A program made the translations under genes and the position numbers. From positions 1-36,415 of the forward strand of contig DASYBC010000135.1 in assembly GCA_036500965.1 (NCBI GenBank): 36,415 nt of DNA. Direction: 5' to 3'. The notes beneath the pieces were generated by a model. That model searched no databases. It was not told where the DNA came from and worked only from the letters and a program-made list of their open reading frames with translations. The DNA comes from AP-15 sp036500965. Lineage in GTDB: Bacteria; Pseudomonadota; Alphaproteobacteria; ATCC43930; CGMCC-115725. Position 1 is the stretch's first letter, and every line of letters starts with the position of its first letter. This document shows, one piece after another, positions 9,401-16,359 of this stretch.

Positions 9401-9582
9401 GCGCGCAAAAACGCTTCGCGCAAGCTCCGCACCGCGCGCCGCGTCGGCAGTAGAACGGTGACCCGCGACAGCGCCAGCGGATCATCGCCAGCGGTGGCGA
9501 GCAGACCCTCTGCCAGGCTGGCCAAAAACGGGCGGTCGGGAGCGATCGTATAAAGCCTGGGCGGCGCCGCCACCTCTGGCAC
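6472..9582 (-). CDS. addB: Double-strand break repair protein AddB, carrying an in-frame repeat-derived insertion
   Basis: 1036 residues; the second subunit of AddAB. The N-terminal region (LLPTRRAVRSLREAFL at about 45-59) is the degenerate helicase-like part typical of alphaproteobacterial AddB, and the C-terminal RecB-type nuclease domain has GTCIHAALAEF and VDYKTG (near residue 917). The start is a GTG at 9582, 8 nt after the murU stop; another GTG lies three codons downstream. Residues of about 298-350 are unlike the rest: rich in Pro, Gly and Ser (for example LTHPAPSLPSPARGGG). They are encoded by a copy of an interspersed GC-rich palindromic repeat also found at 19233-19330. The family alignment appears to resume at VRLIGEAMRPAATTDAW. 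The frame is kept, so the protein is probably functional. Confidence 0.94.
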   Translation of the reverse strand: MPEVAAPPRLYTIAPDRPFLASLAEGLLATAGDDPLALSRVTVLLPTRRAVRSLREAFLRAAPGGRPAGRPLLLPRMRPIGDLDADELSLIEGAADEGGLAAPPAIPELRRRLLLTRLVLEWGRRRGRDPLLPGQAAALAASLARFLDTVATEGASFARLADLAPAELAEHWQIVLTFLEILPRHWPQMLAAEGALDPAERRNRLLGQQAAQWRRSPPGHPVIAAGLVGGIPALTELIAVVAALDQGAVILPGLDQSCDTAQWAAIEADEAHPQHLMAALLTALGLVPGDVRDWDGAPLTHPAPSLPSPARGGGLGWGAGSPLSRTAEEGAGPRTTIRGEAREGRSPTPPGSWRVRLIGEAMRPAATTDAWRSLAPLPAETLAGLTRYDCAGTHQEALTVALLLRRKLETPGATAALVTPDRELARRVAAELRRWGIEIDDSAGMPLNRTPPGVFLRLLLDLAASELAPVPLLAALKHPLAAGGLAPVAFRELTRALEAAILGPRPAPGIAGLKAALAGAAPRLRRFADRLASCLGSLPDLLAAGAVPLARLVTAHVEAAERLAATDREPGSVRLWREAAGETAARFCHELIDAAGDFPPLPGHYYPALFEALAAGAVVRPAFGRHPRLAIWGLVEARLQQADLVVLGGLNEGTWPGPAAQDPWMSRQMRRAFEIAAPERAIGIAAHDFAQAIAAPEVALTRAARSEGAPTVPSRWLLRLDTVLRAVGPDGMLGPDAEVEAAARLLDAAPYQPLPPPEPRPPLAVRPRRLSVTQVETWLADPYAIYARHILQLNALAELDADPGRADLGTCIHAALAEFARRFPRELPEDAGLLLLAIGRASFGPVLSRPGAWAFWWPRFERIVRWLIAEETTHRVEVVESWSERSGVLTLFGPGGPFELTAKADRIDRLAEGGFLLVDYKTGAVPTKKKIEAGFAPQLPLEGAILRGGSFGAVSGMPTALQYWRLGGGHPAGERRAIDDGDPGALIDRAISRLQALIDRFDDPATPYLAMPMREWEPRYSDYRHLERVNQNEAEE
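8566..8690 (-). repeat. Interspersed GC-rich palindromic repeat, copy A, inside addB
   Basis: Read on the minus strand it starts CCCTCACCCACCCA, passes a central hairpin CCTCCCCCGC / GCGGGGGAGG, then GGTTAGGGTGGGGG and CCCCTCTCCCGC. The same order of blocks occurs at 19233-19330 on the plus strand and in weaker form at 20853-20952. Here it is translated in frame as part of AddB. Confidence 0.85.
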
Positions 9583-9590
9583 CCCGGCCG

Positions 9591-10313
9591 CTAACGCTCG
9601 ACGCGGTGCGAGGCGAGCCGCGCGCGGGTGGCCTCAAGCCCCGCTGGCGTGCCGATGTGGAACCATTCGCCGTCGTGTACGATCGCCCGCAGACGGCCTG
9701 CCGCCTCGGCGCGGTCGAACAGGCGAACCAGCGAAAAGACCCGGTCGCTCACACCGTCGAACAAACGGCGGTGCAGCAGCTGGACGCCGGCAAACAGATA
9801 GGGGGCGATCTCGCGCTCGCGGCGGCGGCGCGGACGCCCCGACTGGTCGAGCAGATAGTCGCCGCTGCCGTCGTAGCCCACCGCCGTCACCGTGGGCTGC
9901 AGCAGCAGCATCGCGTCGGTTGAGCCGGGATCGAAGGCGCGGACCAGCCGCAGCAGTGCCGGATCCTTGCCATCAAGCCAGAGGACGTCGGCATTGACGA
10001 CAAAAAAAGCATCGCCGAGCGAGGGCAGGGCGCGGGCCACCCCGCCGCCGGTGTCGAGCAGCTCGGCTTCGTCGGAAATTTCGATGCAGGGCTGGTCCCG
10101 GCCGGCCAGTCGCGCCGCGATCATCGCCGCCAGATGGTGGGTGTTGACGACGACATGCTCGACGCCGGCCAGCGCCAATCGATCGATCGCGTGGTCGAGC
10201 AAGGTGCGGCCGTTGAGCTCGACGAGCGGTTTGGGCAGCGTGGAAGTCAGCGGGCGCAGCCGGGTTCCGCGCCCCGCCGCCAGCACCATCGCCCGCCGCG
10301 GCGGGACCTTCAC
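9591..10313 (-). CDS. murU: N-acetylmuramate 1-phosphate uridylyltransferase (MurU-like nucleotidyltransferase)
   Basis: 240 residues. It should transfer UMP to MurNAc-1-phosphate, giving UDP-MurNAc in the peptidoglycan-recycling route that bypasses MurA. The sugar-nucleotidyltransferase signature LAAGRGTRLRPLT is at 11-23, followed by PKP (Lys28) and the metal-binding NADV at 107-110. I chose the GTG at 10313 because it overlaps the amgK stop as GTGA; an ATG at 10289 is a possible alternative, and the open frame further upstream only overlaps amgK. The pairing with AmgK is what separates MurU from mannose- or glucose-1-phosphate nucleotidyltransferases of similar sequence. Confidence 0.85.
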   Translation of the reverse strand: MKVPPRRAMVLAAGRGTRLRPLTSTLPKPLVELNGRTLLDHAIDRLALAGVEHVVVNTHHLAAMIAARLAGRDQPCIEISDEAELLDTGGGVARALPSLGDAFFVVNADVLWLDGKDPALLRLVRAFDPGSTDAMLLLQPTVTAVGYDGSGDYLLDQSGRPRRRREREIAPYLFAGVQLLHRRLFDGVSDRVFSLVRLFDRAEAAGRLRAIVHDGEWFHIGTPAGLEATRARLASHRVER

Positions 10314-11305
10314 GCGGCACCGTCGAGGTCGGGCGTGCGCCTGGCGAACGGCGGCAAATGGCGGTCGAGCCAGCGGGCGATCCCGGCCAGCGCCGGCTCG
10401 CGCAGCTCGGCCTCGAGCAGCCGCCACAGCCGCGGGACATGGGCGAGATAGCCGGGCTTGCCGTCGCGCTTCCACAGCCGGGTAAAGACGCCGAGGATCT
10501 TGCAGTTGCGCTGCGCGGCAAGGATCGCGGCGGAGCGCGCAAAGGCGAGCCGGTCGAGCACCGGGAAGGCGGCGAGATAGCGCTCGGTCATCGCCCGGCG
10601 CAGCTCCGGTGGAACATCGCGCCGGGCATCCTCGATGAGCGAGACGAGGTCGTAGCCGGGTGGCCCGCAGACCGCGTCCTGAAAATCGATGAGGCCGCAG
10701 CGCCGCACGCCGCGGCGGTCGGGCAACAGCATCAGATTGTCCACGTGAAAGTCGCGCAGCACCAGGGTCGGGGCGCCGGACCCGATTGCCTGCGCCAGCG
10801 CCGCGCGCCACAGCGCCAGATATTCCGCGCGCAGCGACGCCGCGATCGGTGCTCCGAGCACGGCCGGCAGATACCAGTCCACGAGCAGCGCCGCTTCGTC
10901 CAGCAGGCGGGTGGTGTCGTAATCTGGCAGGCTGGGCGCCGCGCCGCCGGCGGCGACGGCGTGCTGCAAAGCCGCCAGGGTGTCGACAGCGAGAGCGTAG
11001 AGGGCCGGTTCGTCGGCGCCGCGCTCGAGCAGCCGGGTGTAGGTGTCGTCGCCGAAATCCTCGATCAGCAGAAACCCGTTGGCGCGGTCCTCGGCCAGCA
11101 CCTCGGGAGCGCTGAGGCCGAGCCGGCGCAGCATCGCCGCGACCGTGACAAAGGGGCGAACGTCTTCTTGCGGCGGCGGCGCGTCCATCAGAATGACGCT
11201 GTCGCGACCGCGGCGCAGCCGGTAATAGCGCCGAAACGATGCATCGGCGGCGAGCGCCGCCGGCGCCGCGCGGCCCCAGCCGCTCGCTTCGAGGAACGCC
11301 GTCAT
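10310..11305 (-). CDS. amgK: AmgK: anomeric N-acetylmuramate/N-acetylglucosamine kinase (aminoglycoside phosphotransferase fold)
   Basis: 331 residues from the ATG at 11305. It should phosphorylate MurNAc (and GlcNAc) at the anomeric carbon, feeding MurU. The APH-type kinase motifs are visible: the catalytic loop RDFHVDNLML with Asp185, His187 and Asn190, and the metal-binding DFQDA with Asp207. The N-terminal DASFRRYYRL (21-30) is typical of AmgK. The frame is open upstream to a GTG at 11398 that overlaps the tsaE stop by 8 nt; the extra 31 residues are Pro/Ala/Ser-rich and unlike the family, but that start would couple translation to tsaE. I favour the ATG without a strong Shine-Dalgarno for either choice. 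Confidence 0.87.
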   Translation of the reverse strand: MTAFLEASGWGRAAPAALAADASFRRYYRLRRGRDSVILMDAPPPQEDVRPFVTVAAMLRRLGLSAPEVLAEDRANGFLLIEDFGDDTYTRLLERGADEPALYALAVDTLAALQHAVAAGGAAPSLPDYDTTRLLDEAALLVDWYLPAVLGAPIAASLRAEYLALWRAALAQAIGSGAPTLVLRDFHVDNLMLLPDRRGVRRCGLIDFQDAVCGPPGYDLVSLIEDARRDVPPELRRAMTERYLAAFPVLDRLAFARSAAILAAQRNCKILGVFTRLWKRDGKPGYLAHVPRLWRLLEAELREPALAGIARWLDRHLPPFARRTPDLDGAA

Positions 11306-11390
11306 GTCTCGCCGGGAGGAGGGAATGCTCGCCGGCGCCGGGCTGGGCACGCGGCCGGCTGGGCCGCCGAGCAGGCCCGCCGCGCTGGGC

Positions 11391-11873
11391 TCAGGCACTG
11401 GTCGCGATCCCGGCCAGGCGCTCCGGCCAATCGGCGCCGCCCGTGCAGGTGGCGCGCCGCGCCTGTGACCGCTCGCCGAAACTCAGGGCAATTTCGAGTC
11501 GGCGCGGCGGCATCAGCGCGCCCAGCCGCTCCGGCCACTCAATCAGCGAGATGCCCGCGGCAAAGGCCTCTTCGATGCCGAGCTCCCAGGCCTCCTCGGC
11601 AGCGCCGAGGCGATACAGATCGAAATGCCAGATCGCCACGGTGCCGGCCTGGTAGGTTTGAACGAGGGTGAAGGTCGGGCTCGGCACGTCCTCATCGGCG
11701 TCGCCGCGCGCCCGGATAAAGGCGCGGGCGAAGCTGGTCTTGCCGGCGCCAAGATCGCCGCGCAGCGCGATAACGTCGCCGGGCCGGGCCTGACCCGCAA
11801 TGCGGGCGGCAAGCGCTGCGGTCGCGGCTTCATGCGGCAAGTCAAAGACCGGGGGCGGGTCAAAGGTCAGCAT
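11391..11873 (-). CDS. tsaE: tRNA t6A biosynthesis ATPase TsaE
   Basis: 160 residues, a normal size. TsaE is the P-loop ATPase that works with TsaB and TsaD to make threonylcarbamoyladenosine at tRNA position 37. The P-loop GDLGAGKTS is at 39-47, SPTFTLVQTY at about 65-74, HFDLYRL at 83-89, and a C-terminal EWPERLG. I chose the ATG at 11873 because the family N-terminus begins there; the frame runs open to 12059 but the extra residues have no family match. It lies 217 bp after the histidine kinase gene. That gap contains no gene I can support. Confidence 0.95.
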   Translation of the reverse strand: MLTFDPPPVFDLPHEAATAALAARIAGQARPGDVIALRGDLGAGKTSFARAFIRARGDADEDVPSPTFTLVQTYQAGTVAIWHFDLYRLGAAEEAWELGIEEAFAAGISLIEWPERLGALMPPRRLEIALSFGERSQARRATCTGGADWPERLAGIATSA

Positions 11874-12090
11874 CGCCTGCGCGTTGTATATCGTTGCCTG
11901 ATTTACCCGCAAGATCGGCGGGGCGTCCGTGATCGACGTCCCGCTCGGTGCCGCTGCCCGGCTGGTTATGCGCCATCCGGCGAGGCGGCGCGGCGGCGGC
12001 GAGCGAACCCTGACGCCCGCCGGGCCCACAACGCTGGCGAATCGAGCGGCGCTGGCCAACGCGAGCGCGGCGGCAGGCGGGAAGCGTCGC

Positions 12091-14205
12091 TCATGCCGGC
12101 ACCGGCCTGCGGCTCGGATGCCCGTCCGGCAGGTTGTGGCTGCACACCCCGACCGCCGCCGCTGGGCCGGACGCGATTTCTAAGCCGTCGCTCGGGCGCG
12201 AGGCGACCGCCAACTCGCTCCGGGCCGCGCCTCGTAGCCGGTAATCCCGCCCCGCCGGCAGCCGGCACGCGACCCGGGTGCCGCGCCCTCGTGCCGCGCG
12301 AATATCGACGGTTCCGCCGTGCAGCCCGACCAGGTTTTTGACCAGCGACAGCCCGAGTCCCGAGCCCGTCTGGCGCTCGCCCAGCGCGGGCTTGGAGAAC
12401 GCCGGGGCCTCGTCCGAGGGAGCAAGGGGCGGCCACGTGTCGGTGACGGTCAACAGCAGCTCGTCGCCGCGACGCGCCGCCGCGACCTCGATCGCGCCGC
12501 CGGGCGGGGTAAATTTGACGGCGTTTGAGATCAGGTTGAACAGCGCCTGCTTGAGCCGCCGTTCGTCAGCCTCGATCGGCTCGATCGACGCCGGGCAGCT
12601 CAGGCTGAGATCAAGCCCGCGAGCGCGCGCGCGCTCGAGCGCCAAGCCGACGACCGCCTGCAGCACATCCGGCAGGTCCACCGGGCCGCGCTCCAGCACC
12701 ATATAGCCGGCTTCGATCGTCGCCAGATCGAGGATGTCGTTGATCGCGCTCATCAGCTGGTGCGCGCTGTCGAGCACCCCGCGGCAATATTCCGCCTGGC
12801 TCGGATTGAGCGTTCCGAAATATTGGTTGTTCAGAATTTCGGCAAAGCCGATGACCGTGTTGAGCGGTGTGCGCAGCTCGTGCGAGACGCTGGCGATAAA
12901 CTCGCTTTTGAGCCGATCGGCGGTTTCGAGCGCCTCGTTGCGCTGGCGCAGCGCCCGTTCCACCCGGGCCGTGTCGCTGACATCGAGATAGGTCAGCAGC
13001 ACCTCGCCGTCGGGCAGCGGCACGCTCGCCACCTGCAGCATCGAGCCGTCGCGGCGGTAGAGCGGGCCGCTCGACGAAGTCTGCGCCGTCACCTTGGCGA
13101 CGATCCCCTCCCTGACCCGCGGCCAGTCTCCGCAATCGTCGATAAACGCCCGGATCTTCTCGACGATCTCGCCGATATGCGGGTCGCCTGCGACATCCTC
13201 ACTCGATAATCCCCACATCGCGCGAAAAGCCGGGTTGTGCAGCTTGAGCCGGCCGTCGCTGCCATAAACCGCGATCCCCTCAAACAGGTGATCGAGGGTC
13301 GCACGCTGCACCTGGATCAGCGTGTTGTACGAGCATTCGAGAGCTAGCCGGTCGCTGACGTCTTCATAGACAAAGGTCAGCCCGCCGAACGGATGTGGCG
13401 ACACCGTCACTTGCCAGGTGCGCCCATCGGGCAGGTGCATCAGCTCGTGCCGCGGCTCGATCAGCGAGGTGAACATCGCGCAGCGCTCGCGCTTGAAGGC
13501 ACGGAAATCGGCGAATTCCGGCAGGCGGCGGGATTCGCGCTGGCGCTCGAGAATCTCGCCGAGCGTGGGCTCGGCGGCCAGCCAGGCGTCCTCGATCCCG
13601 CTCAACGCGGCAAAGGCGGTATTAAAAAAGGTCAGCCTTCGGTCCGGGCCAAAGATGGCGATCGCCGCAGAGACGCTTTCGAGCACGTCGGCATGGGCGT
13701 CGAGGTGACGCCATAGCTGCGACTGCGCGCTCTCGACATCGCTGCGATCGATCGCATACCCGATCGTCTCGCCATCTGCGCTCGATGCCTCGTGGAGCTC
13801 GAGCAGCCGGCGCTGGCCGCCAATCACGACGTGCATTTCGACCGGAGGAACGGTCGAGCTGGCGTGGGCACGAGGCTCCTCCCGACCGGTCGGAACCAGA
13901 GCGCGTCCTTCGGCCAGCACGGTTTCGCGGCTGATGCCGAGGGCCGCGGCGTAGCTTCGGTTGCAATCGACGAGGGTGTGGTCACGACAGCGCCACACCG
14001 CTATCGGCAACGCATCGAGGATTTCGCGCAGCCTTGCAGCCTCGTCCTTCGCATGTTGCACAGCTGCCGCCGCCTGCGCGCGATTGCCGTCGATCTCCGC
14101 CATCCGCCGCAGGCCGCCGCGCAATCGGCGCTCGGCGCTCCGCCAGAGCGCGCCAAAGCCGATCGCGAGGATCACCGCACCTACCGCCGCTGCTGCACCG
14201 ATCAT
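12091..14205 (-). CDS. Membrane-anchored three-PAS sensor histidine kinase with an altered G1 box
   Basis: 704 residues. One N-terminal membrane helix (about 2-21) is followed by a coiled segment, three PAS-like domains (about 60-158, 170-285 and 302-412), a HisKA domain and a HATPase domain. The H-box SVSHELRTPLN carries His442, the N-box is NLISNAVKF (557-565) and the G2 box is GSGLGL (614-619). The G1 box, normally DTGxGI, reads DTWPPLA (589-595), and the ATP lid is short. About 50 weakly conserved residues follow the kinase core. Position between ahcY and tsaE matches a conserved alphaproteobacterial PAS kinase. DivL was considered, but DivL has Tyr at the phosphoacceptor site. No response regulator is adjacent. 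Signal and partner are unknown. Confidence 0.9.
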   Translation of the reverse strand: MIGAAAAVGAVILAIGFGALWRSAERRLRGGLRRMAEIDGNRAQAAAAVQHAKDEAARLREILDALPIAVWRCRDHTLVDCNRSYAAALGISRETVLAEGRALVPTGREEPRAHASSTVPPVEMHVVIGGQRRLLELHEASSADGETIGYAIDRSDVESAQSQLWRHLDAHADVLESVSAAIAIFGPDRRLTFFNTAFAALSGIEDAWLAAEPTLGEILERQRESRRLPEFADFRAFKRERCAMFTSLIEPRHELMHLPDGRTWQVTVSPHPFGGLTFVYEDVSDRLALECSYNTLIQVQRATLDHLFEGIAVYGSDGRLKLHNPAFRAMWGLSSEDVAGDPHIGEIVEKIRAFIDDCGDWPRVREGIVAKVTAQTSSSGPLYRRDGSMLQVASVPLPDGEVLLTYLDVSDTARVERALRQRNEALETADRLKSEFIASVSHELRTPLNTVIGFAEILNNQYFGTLNPSQAEYCRGVLDSAHQLMSAINDILDLATIEAGYMVLERGPVDLPDVLQAVVGLALERARARGLDLSLSCPASIEPIEADERRLKQALFNLISNAVKFTPPGGAIEVAAARRGDELLLTVTDTWPPLAPSDEAPAFSKPALGERQTGSGLGLSLVKNLVGLHGGTVDIRAARGRGTRVACRLPAGRDYRLRGAARSELAVASRPSDGLEIASGPAAAVGVCSHNLPDGHPSRRPVPA

Positions 14206-14262
14206 GCGGCACCCCGCGCATCCGATGGTTGGGAGACGTGTTGTCGCCCCCTTTATGCGGGT

Positions 14263-14268
14263 ATTATA
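14263..14268 (-). promoter_or_regulatory. Candidate -10 element upstream of the histidine kinase
   Basis: On the minus strand the sequence is a perfect TATAAT, about 58 nt before the kinase ATG. The -35 region at 17-bp spacing (TTTTCT) is poor. It could start a transcript covering the kinase and the tsaE-to-trxA genes. Confidence 0.4.
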
Positions 14269-14343
14269 GGGCCGAGTTCCGTTGAAGAAAAGGAAATGTT
14301 TCCGGTTTGTCTCCTAAAAGTCGCTAATTTTTCCCAAATGCGA

Positions 14344-15654
14344 TCAGTATCGGTAGTGCTCGGGCTTGTACGGCCCGCCGCGGTCGAGACCGAGATAGCC
14401 GGCCTGGGCCGGGCTGAGCTGGGTCAGCTTGACCCCGAGCTTGGCAAGATGCAGGGCGGCGACCTTTTCGTCGAGGTGCTTCGGCAGCACGTAAACCTGG
14501 TTCTGGTATTTGCCGGGGTTGGCCCACAGCTCGATCTGGGCCAGCACCTGGTTGGTGAAGGATGCGCTCATCACAAAGCTCGGATGGCCGGTGGCGCAGC
14601 CGAGGTTGACGAGCCGGCCCTTGGCCAAAACGATCAGCCGCTTGCCGTCGGGAAAGACGACCTCGTCGACCTGCGGCTTGACCTCCTCCCAGGGATAGTT
14701 GCGCAGCGCCTCGATCTGGATTTCGCTGTCGAAATGGCCGATGTTGCAGACGATCGCGCGGTCTTTCATCTGGCGCATGTGGTCGATCGTGATCACGTCG
14801 ATGTCGCCGGTGGCGGTGACGAAGATATCGCCATGGGCGGCCGCCTCCTCCATCGTCGTCACCTGATAGCCTTCCATCGCCGCCTGCAGCGCGCAGATCG
14901 GGTCGATTTCGGTGACCATGACCCTGGCGCCCTGGCTTCTGAGGCTCGCCGCCGAGCCCTTGCCGACATTGCCAAAGCCGCACACCACCGCGAGCTTGCC
15001 GGCGAGCATCACGTCGGTCGCCCGCTTGATGCCATCGACCAGGCTTTCGCGGCAGCCGTAGAGATTGTCGAATTTCGATTTGGTCACACTGTCGTTGACG
15101 TTGATCGCCGGCGCTTTAAGCGACCCGTTGCGCATCATCTCGTAGAGCCGGTTGACCCCGGTCGTGGTCTCTTCCGAGATGCCGCGGATATCGCGCAGCA
15201 GATCCGGGTGTTTGTCGTGCAGCACCTTGGTCGCGTCGCCGCCGTCGTCGAGCACCATGTTCGGCGCCCAATCGCCCAAGGGGCTTCCGGCCGGCCCGCG
15301 CAGGGTCTGCTCGATGCACCATTCGTATTCCGCCTCGCTCTCGCCTTTCCAGGCGAACACCGGAACCCCGCTTGCGGCGATCGCGGCGGCGGCGTGGTCC
15401 TGGGTCGAAAAGATGTTGCACGAGCTCCAGCGCACCGTGGCGCCGAGATGGATCAGGGTTTCGATCAGCACCGCCGTCTGGATCGTCATGTGCAGGCAGC
15501 CGACGACGCGCGCGCCGGCGAGCGGCTGCGCCGCGCCGAACTCGTCGCGCAGCGCCATCAAGCCCGGCATCTCGGTCTCGGCGATCGCGATCTCGCGCCG
15601 CCCCCAATCGGCAAGCGCAATGTCGGCGACCTTGTAGTCGGTGAAGGCGGGCAT
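14344..15654 (-). CDS. ahcY: S-adenosylhomocysteine hydrolase
   Basis: 436 residues. This cytoplasmic NAD-dependent enzyme splits S-adenosylhomocysteine into adenosine and homocysteine, which keeps methylation reactions going. Visible landmarks are HMTIQT with His55, the NVND...TKSKFDN segment with Asn187, Asp188, Lys192 and Asp196, the NAD-binding GFGNVGKG (226-233) and the conserved C-terminus KPEHYRY. The start ATG at 15654 has AGGAGAG 7 nt upstream. All expected residues are present. The promoter carries an operator-like palindrome. The kinase gene follows 138 bp downstream with its own candidate -10, so cotranscription is uncertain. Confidence 0.98.
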   Translation of the reverse strand: MPAFTDYKVADIALADWGRREIAIAETEMPGLMALRDEFGAAQPLAGARVVGCLHMTIQTAVLIETLIHLGATVRWSSCNIFSTQDHAAAAIAASGVPVFAWKGESEAEYEWCIEQTLRGPAGSPLGDWAPNMVLDDGGDATKVLHDKHPDLLRDIRGISEETTTGVNRLYEMMRNGSLKAPAINVNDSVTKSKFDNLYGCRESLVDGIKRATDVMLAGKLAVVCGFGNVGKGSAASLRSQGARVMVTEIDPICALQAAMEGYQVTTMEEAAAHGDIFVTATGDIDVITIDHMRQMKDRAIVCNIGHFDSEIQIEALRNYPWEEVKPQVDEVVFPDGKRLIVLAKGRLVNLGCATGHPSFVMSASFTNQVLAQIELWANPGKYQNQVYVLPKHLDEKVAALHLAKLGVKLTQLSPAQAGYLGLDRGGPYKPEHYRY

Positions 15655-15731
15655 CGATGGGCTCTCCTATTGGGGTTATCGCAGCCGGGATATGTTGGCG
15701 CTGGTCTGCCGGTTTGATGCTTGATGATAGA

Positions 15732-15760
15732 AACATATAAAGATATCGTTATGCGGTCAA
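15732..15760 (-). promoter_or_regulatory. Candidate sigma-70 promoter of ahcY
   Basis: On the minus strand TTGACC (15755-15760) and TATGTT (15732-15737) are separated by exactly 17 bp. Transcription would start near 15725, giving a leader of about 70 nt. That leader does not show the conserved core of the SAH riboswitch. Confidence 0.55.
15737..15752. promoter_or_regulatory. Candidate operator palindrome in the ahcY promoter (SahR-like)
   Basis: The 16-bp sequence ATAAAGATATCGTTAT is palindromic at 14 of 16 positions and centred on GATATC. It fills almost the whole spacer between the candidate -35 and -10, where a bound repressor would block polymerase. From memory it resembles the ATAAAGATATCTTTAT-type sites of SAH-responsive ArsR-family regulators (SahR/SamR) in alphaproteobacteria. 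No such regulator is in the window. The divergent MarR protein is the other candidate binder. Confidence 0.5.
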
Positions 15761-15841
15761 CCGGCAGGCGGCACCAGGCCGGCTGGAGCTGATGCGATCG
15801 AAGCGCGCTTATCAGCTAAATCTTTTCCTTGGAATTTTGCG

Positions 15842-16291
15842 TTGACCGAAGAGCGTCAGCCAAATCTTACGGATTGCAACTGCCTCGCGGTGCGTCAGGC
15901 GGCGCGCTATGCAACCCAGCTCTACGACCGGCATCTGGCAGCATCGGGGCTGCGCACCGGCCAGTACGGCATCCTCGCCCAATTGAAGCGATGGGGGCCG
16001 ATGCCGATCAACGCGCTGGCCGCCGAGCTGGTGGTCGACCGCACGACGCTCGGCCGCAATTTGCGCCCGCTCGAACGCGACGGGTTGATCACGATCAGCC
16101 GCAGCGGCAGCGACCGCCGCGTCAAGGAATTGCGTCTGACCGAGGCCGGCAATGCCCGGCTCGAGGAGGCCCGCCACGCCTGGGTCGCGGCGCAGCGCGA
16201 GTTCGAGACCGGGTTCGGCCCGGAGCGCGCGGCTGAATTGCGCGGCCTGCTGCACGCGCTCGTCGCCAGCGGGCTCGTGCCCATCGGCTAG
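15842..16291 (+). CDS. MarR-family transcriptional regulator
   Basis: 149 residues, normal for MarR. The winged helix-turn-helix is clear: INALAAELVVDRTTLGRNL around 56-74, then the wing with SDRRVKELRLTEAG (about 90-103). An N-terminal DCNC motif (Cys12, Cys14) is shared by a subset of MarR proteins and might sense oxidants or metals, but that is speculation. The start is a TTG at 15842 with GGAA about 7 nt upstream; no ATG or GTG fits better. It diverges from ahcY and converges with the alpha/beta hydrolase at 16360. MarR proteins often bind the divergent promoter region, so the 15655-15841 gap is a likely target. The ligand is unknown. Confidence 0.9.
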   Translation: MTEERQPNLTDCNCLAVRQAARYATQLYDRHLAASGLRTGQYGILAQLKRWGPMPINALAAELVVDRTTLGRNLRPLERDGLITISRSGSDRRVKELRLTEAGNARLEEARHAWVAAQREFETGFGPERAAELRGLLHALVASGLVPIG

Positions 16292-16359
16292 ACGCCAACG
16301 ACACCGGGCTCGCGGCGTTGGAATACGGCCGGGCGAGGGGTGGACGCGAGCACCGATCG

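Noticed and set aside
12091..14205. Naming the histidine kinase DivL
   Set aside because: The phosphoacceptor is His442, whereas DivL has Tyr; synteny alone is not enough.
13792..15717. 641-codon open frame on the plus strand
   Set aside because: It is antisense to ahcY and the histidine kinase, both with intact motifs. High GC creates long empty frames; the product has no domain character.
15655..15731. Possible SAH or SAM-II riboswitch in the ahcY leader
   Set aside because: The leader of about 70 nt lacks the conserved core sequences I know for these riboswitches; a protein operator in the promoter explains regulation better.
16293..16323. Terminator between the convergent MarR and hydrolase genes
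   Set aside because: CCAACG and CGTTGG can pair, but the stem is 6 bp with a long loop and no T-tract follows.
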